Part shown: positions 36,151-46,046 of the stretch, piece after piece
How positions within the stretch are numbered: position 1 is the first letter of the stretch
Layout: every line of letters starts with the position of its first letter
Source of the DNA: Panonychus citri
Taxonomy: Eukaryota > Arthropoda > Arachnida > Trombidiformes > Tetranychidae
Assembly (NCBI RefSeq): GCF_014898815.1
Contig: NW_026515445.1
Coordinates: forward strand, 1,364,001 to 1,428,000
Reading direction: 5' to 3'
DNA: 64,000 nt
Notes under the pieces: model-generated
Database searches by the model: none
Told to the model about the DNA's origin: nothing
Seen by the model: the letters and a program-made list of their open reading frames with translations, nothing else
Position numbers and translations under genes: made by a program

Positions 36151-38131
36151 ATTATTTAAGCTTCCTGATAATCTAAGTCACATCTTATTAATATCTTTAT
36201 ATACCGAATCACTAATCCATCTATATTGTTAGTGGAAATATATTTTTTATCTTCGATAAGCTACAGATCAGATCCAAATTATTCCGACTCTTCATAAGCA
36301 TGAGTTCAATGAATAAAAAAGCGAAAAAATTATCTGAGTTTCCATTTATGATGTAACAAATTATTGTATTATCTTTTATCCTACATATTTTTCATTAGAT
36401 TGATTTGATATTAGCTATTCAATTACATCGGATGAGTTATCATGATAATCAACTTTTCATCTTGCACAAAAAACATTACAACCATTTCTTGTATAACTGA
36501 TACAAACAAGTTTATTAGAATAATGGAAGCATTATTGTTATTAATATGAATATTATCGTGATACATCATGATACTGGTGTTGATTATCATGGAAAGTCCT
36601 TATAATGAGCTCATTTGAATTCCTAATTTAACTTTCATAGCAATAACCTTCCTTCACATTTGAATCATTATCGTTATCATCAGCATCATAATGACTACCC
36701 AATCAGCTTCAGATTTCAGCAAGACTGATTTTTCAGATTCCATAAATAAATATTATATTCACATATTATGAAAATAGATGTTTATTCAGACGAATGTTGT
36801 ACTACATATTCATTAAACTGATATTCATCTTGTAGAGCTCGAAAAGGGTGGACAAGAATTTGATAAGAATGATCAACAATCGATAATCAGAAAAAAATAA
36901 TTTTTTCAATGATGAAGAAAATCATGCAAAAAATTTACCAGATAAGGGATTCGGACTGAATTCTGGGAAGAATGAAAAAATGAAATCTTTTTACTTCCTT
37001 GTTCATTGCAGAATCAGAACATTCTCGCTCCAAGTCCATTCTTTATCATCATTATCATTTATATCTTCATCAATACAAGACTGTCTTTGCTATTTGCTCT
37101 TCTTTATCTTCTTCTATCATCTAATAATCATCATCTTCCTCCTCCTTCTTTTTGTCTTCCATCTTTCCTCTTTGGTGATCCAATTAATTGAAATATATTA
37201 TGCGAATCAATTTTTTCATGTGCAAGTTATTAGAAACAAAGTATTGCTTTTGGAGCATTTAAATTTTATTATTTTCCTCGTTCGAGACTCTTTGGATTTT
37301 ATCCAATAGTACAAAATGATTATCGTGAGAGATAGGAGGAGATGAGTACAGAAAGATGATTATGATGAGAAATCGACAATGAGATTAAGCTGAATGAAAT
37401 AATGAAAGAATCGATGAATTTATGTTTATGTGTCTGGAAATGAGAATTTATAACTTTTGAAATGACGATACTAGCATTATTACGATGATAAATTCAATAT
37501 GCCGAATGGAAATATCTTGTATATTTCGATAAGACAAACACGAACACGTAACCAAAGCTATTAAACAGTACATCACATGATGTATATAATATCAGAATGA
37601 ATCAGTTAATGGATTTGAACAAAGAAACAATCTGAATTTCTTACGAATTTTTTTCGACTTGTTTTTATGAATGGATTTCCAAATGAATATAATATTTTGC
37701 TGAAAATGGGCTGAACTTGTTGTGATATACCAATAAATTAAATTATCTTAAAGTTTGGTAACCAAAGACTTAGTTTGAAGATGCTAATAGCAATATACAC
37801 TGTGTATTTAAACACTTCGATCTCAGCATAAACTTGAAATCTTGATTCTAATAAATGATAATATTATTCATAAATGCGAGTTTGAGCTTTCTGCTCATAG
37901 CCTTGTTCCATTTTTTCTTAAATTTTTAAATTCGATAAACAAATATTTATGTCAAAATTTCCCGGTCAGTAATGACAAAAATATAAATAAACGCGGAAAA
38001 TAGTGATTATATTTGCTATTTGACTTGGTCTAATTCATGCGAAATTGTTATTATTTATTGTCTGTCTGATCTTATCAAACATTACATCCCTGCAGAACGT
38101 CAAATCAAACCAAAAAATGGGTAAGATCATA
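36151..38131. other. Intergenic stretch
   Basis: AT-rich with no supported gene on either strand. A plus-strand open region near 36980-37310 translates to Phe/Leu/Ile-rich low-complexity sequence and is not convincing. Confidence 0.5.
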
Positions 38132-38383
38132 GTTATGATCGCACTGGTGTGGCTTAAGTTAGCGGCAAAGTTGAAACCTAAATTACTGAGCTAATTAATG
38201 TAACTAATTAACTAATTGTTTGGCTTGTTCTGTTTTGTTAGATTAGGTTAGGTGAGGTGTCACTCGTAAACGGGTTAATTAATGAAAAAAAGGCCCGGAG
38301 GGCCTGAGACAATCAAACCGAATTTTACACTGATCGCCTCTCATTGGCTAATCTAATTTAAGCCACACCAGTGCGATCATAAC
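38132..38383. mobile_element. TA-flanked MITE (Tc1/mariner-type)
   Basis: A 252-bp unit with terminal inverted repeats of about 25 bp (GTTATGATCGCACTGGTGTG at the left, its reverse complement at the right). It is flanked by TA on each side (38130-38131 and 38384-38385). It has no coding capacity. An internal GGCCCGGAGGGCC palindrome is present. TA target sites are the hallmark of Tc1/mariner-mobilised elements. Confidence 0.8.
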
Positions 38384-38829
38384 TAAGATGTTACTAAAAC
38401 ATGTTCTCATTCAAATCTCATTGATATAGAAATTTTCCATTTCTCAGGCAACACGTGTTGAAGAGGTGCTGGAGGTTGTCGAAGAAGAAACAGATGAAAT
38501 CAAGAATCGAATGTTAAATAGGAAATTGAAAAAATAGGGAAAAATGGCATATCTTCAGAGATTCTTTCCGAATCGAAGATAGAAATGCACCCGTTGAAAT
38601 TCTCGAAATTACCAATGAACAGGTCGGTTTAGGCGAGCTATTAAAAATGAGAAAAAATAATTATTCATATGATGTAGATACTACTTCCCACTTGGAAAGG
38701 TTTTAGAGCAACTTTCCGATCTTTGTGGTGGCGATAAGGTATTAGAACAGGCTTCGAAAAGAGCTAGAATAGTTATTTCCATGAACTTCTCAATTCTTTT
38801 GGTAACCAAGTTATCTTGTTGTCAAATAT

Positions 38830-39333
38830 TGGGTTCAACAATTCGTTTTTGGTCGTGAAAGTGTAGAAGATGCTCAAAGACCAGGAGACCCCCAAGAAAT
38901 GGATATCCAGAGAGCGGAAGCTGATACCATGGCTCTATTCAAAGCTGATCCTGGAATTTGCATCTTGACTATAGCTCGTGAAACTGATATTTCAGTTGGG
39001 ACAGTATTTGGAATTATCCGAAATGATCTAGGCGTTAAAAAACTGACAGCAAAATAGATATCTCATTCACTATTCGAAGCCAATGAGCAAAGAGAAGTTA
39101 AATGTTGTCGCGAAGCTTTATCGGTTTATAACTCGATTAAAAGAGACTTTTTGAAGTGTATTTTATTAATGGATGAAACTTGGCTATTTAGATCTAAAGA
39201 AGACGTGAATCGAAGGTCAAGAAATTCACAATTTGGTTCAAAGGTTATGGCTTGTGTTTGGTGGGATTCTTTCGGAATTGTGCTTCTTAAATTCATGGCA
39301 ACGGGTGCAATAATTGTTTCACCAACCAATTGA
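38830..39333 (+). pseudogene. Decayed mariner-like transposase fragment
   Basis: Reads GRESVEDAQRPGDPQEM, then a helix-turn-helix-like ILTIARETDISVGTVFGIIR NDLG segment and an in-frame TAG at 39055-39057. It continues in the same frame with LLMDETWLF (first catalytic Asp region) and SKVMACVWWDSFGIVLLKFM (mariner signature), then ends at a TGA. The last catalytic Asp and the C-terminus are missing, and sequence upstream to about 38450 is only faintly recognisable with several stops. It is non-functional. Confidence 0.75.
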
Positions 39334-39463
39334 TCCTAGCTCAAATTGTTGTTTCACCGCCTGAAATCATCTTCAATTGATCTCGGAAGTCTTGATCAAA
39401 ATTACTTCTTGGTAATTACCACGATCTGCTTTTTTGAAGGACTTTTTTCTTCATTTTTTACAT

Positions 39464-39973
39464 TCGTTGTATTTCTCCTTGGTGGATTACTAGTGAAACT
39501 GGAGTTCAACTTTTAAACCATGATTTCACCATTAAAGATGATAAAAATAATTTAGAGTTCTCCGTAATAAATTACCTGCCAAGAAGAAAACAAGATTATG
39601 AAAGTCCTTCAGAAAATAATTACCAGTCAAGATCAAATCTTATATATTAACAGTGTGATTATGTTAATGAGACTTTACTCGAGTAAAGTACTCCAGGGCT
39701 AAAGGAAAACAAGATAATGAAAGTCCTTCAAAAAATAATTACCAGTCAAGATGAAAACTATAATAATAACAGAGTTGCAGCAACTTTTCATAAATTGACC
39801 TGGCCCCCGTCTGCCACAACCGATAACCAACAATCAATGATATTATTAGATAGCTTATTGTTTCACTATTCAACAGTGTTTTCGTTGTATTTCTCCCTGG
39901 TGGATTACTAGTGAAACTGGAGTTCAACTTTCAAACCATAATTTCACCATTAAAGATGATAAAAATAATTTAT
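39464..39973. repeat. Local direct repeat block 5' to the IAP-like duplication
   Basis: The roughly 90-bp segment at 39464-39551 recurs at 39880-39973 with a few changes, and again at 41541-41634 within the larger duplication. A motif GAAAGTCCTTCAAAAAATAA with ATTACCAGTCAAGAT also recurs near 39600, 39720, 41095, 41260 and 41380. This shows several rounds of local copying. Confidence 0.8.
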
Positions 39974-40653
39974 TTACATGCAAAATAAATGGTCGCAGCA
40001 TTTCTTGAGATCTATATCACTCGAAAATGTATTGATAAGTGTTAAAATATCAATTTGAATTATTGTCTATTAAATTACGATCAACTGTATTGATAATGTT
40101 CCAAATTTATTTATTATTGAGAAGAAATGATTCGTAATAGTTGTGTTACAGAAACTTGCTTATTAGCAAAAAAATGATTGTGATTGGCTCTCAACAAATT
40201 CTCGTCCCTTAGTTTTCAGTATGAAACCACAATTAGGGAAACATTTAGCATGGAGTGTAAAAGGGTCGTCACCAAACTGCCAGTTATGTATAGCGCCATC
40301 ACAGTGAAAACAACGAACAATATCATTTATACCAGGATAATAGAAGCCAGCTGCAGCAAGTTGATAGGAAGAAACTACTTTATCAAAAGCCCAGTTGAGG
40401 AAAGATTTGATTCTTTCGCTTTGACACGACTTTTCTGGTTTGCAAGGTTCTGATGAGAGTAATTTGTCAATTGGAAAGTAGCCATAGCGAAAAAATCTTG
40501 GTAAACATGCTACTCGTTGATCTAAAACTCTCGCAGTTTCTGAAAGTTGACCAAACTTGCGGCGAGAATTGTATGGGAATCCAGATGAAGATACAGTTGG
40601 TATTGGTGACGGTGTATCTTTTGGTGGTGGTGTCTCGGGTAGTTGACCAAACT
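39552..40653. repeat. Segmental duplication, copy 1
   Basis: This 1.1-kb block matches 41213-42314 at a constant offset of 1661 bp with only a handful of substitutions. It contains the 3' part of the IAP-like gene and its flank. It ends where copy 2 departs inside the 96-bp coding repeat. Confidence 0.92.
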
Positions 40654-40873
40654 TGAGGCGAGAATTGTATGGGAATCCAGATGAAGATACAGTTGGTATT
40701 GGTGACGGTGTATCTTTTGGTGGTGGTGTCTCGGGTAGTTGACCAAACTGTTGTTCGGCGGAATCAAGATAGTTGTCAATACTTTCTTCATAATCATTTT
40801 CTGTACCAAACTCTGCTGTTAATGTTGAAACAACATCTTCGGACGACTTAGAAAACTTACTTAAAACATTCAT
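40163..40873 (-). CDS. BIR-domain (IAP-like) protein
   Basis: A single-exon frame of 236 residues, starting at ATG 40873 (MNVLSKFSKSSEDV). The N-terminal third is acidic and Pro/Ser-rich. It holds two tandem copies of a 32-residue unit (PETPPPKDTPSPIPTVSSSG) plus the start of a third. The C-terminal half holds one BIR domain: SFLNWAFDKV, AAGFYYPGINDIVRCFHCDG, then WQFGDDPFTLHAKCFPNC. This gives the C-x2-C-x16-H-x6-C zinc site. BIR proteins bind caspases or act in cell division. No RING is present, so it is not a classic E3-type IAP. A nearly identical truncated copy lies 1.66 kb away. A TATA-like element lies about 90 bases upstream. Confidence 0.8.
   Translation of the reverse strand: MNVLSKFSKSSEDVVSTLTAEFGTENDYEESIDNYLDSAEQQFGQLPETPPPKDTPSPIPTVSSSGFPYNSRLKFGQLPETPPPKDTPSPIPTVSSSGFPYNSRRKFGQLSETARVLDQRVACLPRFFRYGYFPIDKLLSSEPCKPEKSCQSERIKSFLNWAFDKVVSSYQLAAAGFYYPGINDIVRCFHCDGAIHNWQFGDDPFTLHAKCFPNCGFILKTKGREFVESQSQSFFC
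40545..40736 (-). repeat. 96-bp in-frame tandem repeat in the IAP-like gene
   Basis: Two adjacent 96-bp units (40545-40640, 40641-40736), almost identical and a multiple of three. They duplicate a 32-residue Pro/Ser-rich segment without breaking frame. Copy 2 of the gene retains only one unit. Confidence 0.9.
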
Positions 40874-40964
40874 TGTTGAAGTTAAATACACTATTCAAGT
40901 GCTTAATGATGTTCACTAGACGAGAGAAAACTATGGAATGAATTGTATTCATAGTCATTTCTGG

Positions 40965-40971
40965 TTTTATA
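40965..40971 (-). promoter_or_regulatory. TATA-like element of the IAP-like gene
   Basis: Minus strand TATAAAA, 92 bases upstream of the ATG at 40873. The position fits a core promoter with a short 5' UTR, but in AT-rich DNA the match may be fortuitous. Confidence 0.35.
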
Positions 40972-41212
40972 AGGAATTTTTGATGGGTGTAAACCATCTA
41001 AAAGCTGCTCATTCAAGTTTTTCAGGGTTAAATGAAAACGAGTTATTTAGAGTTCTACGTAATTAATTACCAGTCAAGATGAAAACAAGATTATGAAAGT
41101 CCTTCAAAAAATAATTACCAGTCAAGATCAAATCTTTAATATTAACAGTGTGATTATGTTAATGAGACTTTACTCGAGTAAAGTACTCCAGGGTTAAATG
41201 AAAACGAGTTAT

Positions 41213-42314
41213 TTAGAGTTCTCCGTAATAAATTACCCGCCAAGATGAAAACAAGATTATGAAAGTCCTTCAGAAAATAATTACCAGTCAAGATCAAATC
41301 TTATATATTAACAGTGTGATTATGTTAATGAGACTTTACTCGAGTAAAGTACTCCAGGGCTAAAGGAAAACAAGATAATGAAAGTCCTTCAAAAAATAAT
41401 TACCAGTCAAGATGAAAACTATAATAATAACAGAGTTGCAGCAACTTTTCATAAATTGACCTGGCCCCCGTCTGCCACAACCGATAACCAACAATCAATG
41501 ATATTATTAGATAGCTTATTGTTTCACTATTCAACAGTGTTTTCGTTGTATTTCTCCCTGGTGGATTACTAGTGAAACTGGAGTTCAACTTTCAAACCAT
41601 AATTTCACCATTAAAGATGATAAAAATAATTTATTTACATGCAAAATAAATGGTCGCAGCATTTCTTGAGATCTATATCACTCGAAAATGTATTGATAAG
41701 TGTTAAAATATCAATTTGAATTATTGTCTATTAAATTACGATCAACTGTATTGATAATGTTCCAAATTTATTTATTATTGAGAAGAAATGATTCGTAATA
41801 GTTGTGTTACAGAAACTTGCTTATTAGCAAAAAAATGATTGTGATTGGCTCTCAACAAGTTCTCGTCCCTTAGTTTTCAGTATGAAACCACAATTAGGGA
41901 AACATTTAGCATGGAGTGTAAAAGGGTCGTCACCAAACTGCCAGTTATGTATAGCGCCATCACAGTGAAAACAACGAACAATATCATTTATACCAGGATA
42001 ATAGAAGCCAGCTGCAGCAAGTTGATAGGAAGAAACTACTTTATCAAAAGCCCAGTTGAGGAAAGATTTGATTCTTTCGCTTTGACACGACTTTTCTGGT
42101 TTGCAAGGTTCTGATGAGAGTAATTTGTCAATTGGAAAGTAGCCATAGCGAAAAAATCTTGGTAAACATGCTACTCGTTGATCTAAAACTCTCGCAGTTT
42201 CTGAAAGTTGACCAAACTTGCGGCGAGAATTGTATGGGAATCCAGATGAAGATACAGTTGGTATTGGTGACGGTGTATCTTTTGGTGGTGGTGTCTCGGG
42301 TAGTTGACCAAACT
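41213..42314. repeat. Segmental duplication, copy 2
   Basis: Partner of 39552-40653. Within the IAP-like coding part I saw one substitution (TTT to CTT, Phe to Leu, near 41860). Homology stops at 42314 inside the 96-bp repeat. Confidence 0.92.
41824..42314 (-). pseudogene. Truncated copy of the IAP-like gene
   Basis: Carries the stop codon, the whole BIR domain and one Pro/Ser-rich repeat unit, but breaks off at 42314. It has no N-terminal exon, start codon or promoter. All BIR zinc ligands are intact, so the loss is by truncation, not decay. It could still be transcribed from a neighbouring start, but nothing visible supports that. Confidence 0.8.
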
Positions 42315-45300
42315 CGAGTCAATTAAAACTAATAATCAAGTCAATAACTAAAATGATATTTTCTATGATACTTTCATCAGATTTCGTTATTATTATCTTA
42401 GAGAATCGCTATGGGCTTAACAAACATAATCTGTGATAATTTCATTCGATAATTATATAATGATAATTAACGTTATCCTCGTTAATTACTTCTAATAAAG
42501 GATTTTATTTGAGAAATGGAAATCTCAAAGTAAATAAATACATGTATTTAGATTGCTGATCTTAGCAAATTGAATTTTTAAGACATTTCACAAGATGAAA
42601 TCAAGCCGATTGCATCAACTATTAATGCCTCTCATTTTAATGAACATACATACGTGTAGCTTTATGCACATAATGGTCTTGCTGTAAAAGTGATAATTTT
42701 GAAAGGAAATTTTTTCATACGTTAAATGACCAAAAATCAAATTCATATTAATCACTCCCAAGGAATTAATATAAAAATGAAGCTAAAATCAAAATCATTA
42801 TAAAATAATATAAATCAGTATAATTTATTAACACTGACTACATTTTAATACATCAATATTGGAATAAAACGTGACAAGATTAATAAAAAATTGATGATCA
42901 TCAAGGATCTTGCAATTATCAGGGTGAAAACTTCAATGAACCATGATAAAGATCTGAAAATAAAATCATCTTTCTGGTAAGAAAGGGAATCGAAATATCA
43001 ACAGAGCATCAATGTAGAAGCATAAAATAAAATATTCGCTACGTTTACTGATCAAACAGAAAATTCCTATCACTTGGTAAGAACAGTTTTCTTTTTCATC
43101 ATACTTTTTCATCTAATAGCTGTTCAAATAGTGTAAATAAACGTAATAGAAAAATTAAGAATGGGATTGGACAAGACTTTCTTTGGATTCTTGGATTTGT
43201 TTCAATATTTGCATCTATTCACTAATATATCATGTGGTCGAAAAGCAGAGCAATTAATAGATGATGAGTAACTTCATAAGATAAATATAATAACATAAAT
43301 TTCAATCTAAGTTTGTACATTAACACACAATCGAAAGTATTGATAAGACAAATAATTCGATTTAAGATGAATAAATTGTTTCGAAAACCAATTGAACGAT
43401 TTTTATCATGGTTCTTGGCTTTATAATATTACTCTTATTACTTTTTGTACATACACTATAAACCTTGAAATGAATCATAGACAAAAGAGTTCTGTTACAC
43501 GGTGGGTCGATATTTCCATGAAATGTTTGAAGAGCTGGTTTAATTTTTTGAGGATTGTGTTCTGCTGAAAAGTTATCAGTTTAATTTTGAACACAAAGAT
43601 TATTTTGGAGCTCCTGTTAAATCATCATTCACCACATCTGGATTAGTTTCAATATCATTTACCAGCTTATTGAAACTCAGTTTCAACGATAGCATGATAA
43701 AAATCATGGGCGATAATATTTGAATCGTATGGTAACCCTAAACTTTGCATAAAAGGTAATTTTAAATTATATACTATTCACAGTCTATGGATAAATACTC
43801 GTTTTATATTATTAAATGACTGGCCTGATAAACATTGTGATTGCTTTTTCCCCTGAATTAATATCATGAAATTATGATTACTGAAAAATTCAGTATGAGA
43901 TTTTTTTCAGTTTTTATTGGTATCGTTATTTGATAACTCTTTCTTTTGCCAATCTACATTATAAATACGAGTAATTTAATTGAATTTTCAATCTGTTTTT
44001 AGATTCATTGTTCTAATGAAATTTTGAAACTGATTGTATAACACGATCTTCTGTTGTTATCAAGTCGAATCTTTCATCTTGTAGGATTTTCATGTTTTCT
44101 CACGTTGTATCCTTTAGCGAAGACTCTATTTTCTTAAAAACTAAATTATTTTTCTTTTCGTTGTGATTTTTTCAAAGGGTCTTTAACTAATTATTGAATT
44201 TGAAACTAAAACTGTCAATTAATAATCAGCATGAAAATTATTTATTAAGTTCCGGTTATTCAGAATAGGGTAAAACTTTGAAATAAGCAGCGTGATTTCA
44301 GGTGAGAAAGGTGGAGATTTGGTCAGAATAAAATAACACAAGATATTATTAATAGGTAATTTGATAGAAAATTTTCGAAATTTTGCCAAATGAAGAAAAT
44401 TGAAAAAAAAAGTTTAAAATCTCTAAACTGGCTCAGGAAATTGAATCACAAAATCAATCGACAAATATAATTTAATGTAATAAAGTAACTAGGGAAAAAC
44501 TAATATTCTGATCTTGTTTCCAGAATGTTTGATGCTTATGAGAATCTTTTTAACTTTCAACTGATTCAGTTAAAATATTATTATTGCTCTACCATCATGA
44601 TTGTTATCATGATCACAATCGTTGGATTTACTTCGTATTTGGAGATATTTTCATTATCTTACCTAATGCTGGACACTATTTCAAATCATCAATTGATTCA
44701 ACCAATTGATCCCTTGGACTCTATTAGTGATTGCAGATGAGAATTAATAATACCTGGATAATGAAATGATAATAAAATGATCCGATACTCTGACACTTGA
44801 GAATTAGAAACCTTTGAATAAAATAATATAAGGGATTCGGTTATTTCCAACTAATCAAGGTGATCAGATAATGAGATCATTAATTTGAGAATCAGAAACA
44901 ATCAAATGGACCGACATCTAAATGAAATAATACAATCATTTGAAACTTTTTATCATTTTCTATCGAAGATACAGCCATGATTACGTTGATTATGATAATT
45001 GTTATCATCTCAGGAGATATTTGATCATTTAATTTCATTGAGAGGTGAGCCTGAATGTTAATCAATCGCTTGGCAATATTTGTATTTTTGTGATTTAATT
45101 TGATCTAAATCAATACCTTAATCAATCGAGGCTAAAAGCTATTAAGTTGCTAGACAATCAATTGAATGACGATTGAATATCACACTATATTCCAAGGTAT
45201 TTCTTTCTTTGATAACTGATATTTTCAAAAAAAATACAATTTATATTATATTTGTGATTTAATATTGAAGCTTTATCATCTACTGAAATAACAATAACTT

Positions 45301-46046
45301 GAACATGATACAATGATGAAATATCTCATGATAATTATGTTCTAATATTTCATCGGTGTAATTTCAACTCAACTGAAACAGAACTAAACCAAAAAAAAAG
45401 ATCAAACCTTTTTTGCAGTTTATCCTGAATCTATTTTAATGTTATTTTGATTGATCATCATTATTATTGTTTCCATTAAGCTTTAATACAATGATGACCA
45501 ACATTCTAATCATCCTGATGAAGAGCGAGAATCGCCATTGGTCTCATCAATAAAATCATCAACTGAAAAGCATAACAATCTGATGAAGCAAAATTATCCT
45601 CATCATAACTATAAGGCTAATAGTAAATGGTTGCCTCGCTAAATGAGTTATTCGTGGCTTGAATTGTTGATTGTTATCATTGCTATTGTCTTTTTTGTTC
45701 AGTTCCCTTGGTATATCAACACCAGAATCATTAGTACATGTATGATGATTCAAAGCTAAATAGTATCTTCAATCTTGCATTACAATACCTTAATCATGAC
45801 AACAGATCCGAAGCAAAAAGTTGAACCATTTCCATCAATATCTTTTCTTTGAGACTTCAATCAGCGATAAATTTGATATAAGCTATTGGGGTGTGAAATA
45901 AATTAGGAATAACCATTATTGTTACTTTATCTTTATTTTCAATAATTTAATAATTGTGATGATTTATAACAATTTGAGACAAAATTGATAGTTTGATTAA
46001 GATCAGATTGCCTGAAGATGAAAGTATTTCTCTGAGCTAACTTTTC
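42315..46046. other. Intergenic stretch
   Basis: AT-rich, with no supported gene on either strand. A 71-codon plus-strand frame at 44525-44740 has no upstream promoter or family character and I do not call it. Confidence 0.5.
45932..45937 (-). terminator. Candidate polyadenylation signal of the chitinase-like gene
   Basis: AATAAA on the minus strand about 110 bases after the stop codon at 46047. Position is suitable, but such hexamers are common in this AT-rich DNA. Confidence 0.4.

Noticed and set aside
44525..44740. 71-codon plus-strand ORF in the 42-46 kb gap
   Set aside because: No family resemblance, promoter or splice partners; similar open lengths arise by chance in this window.
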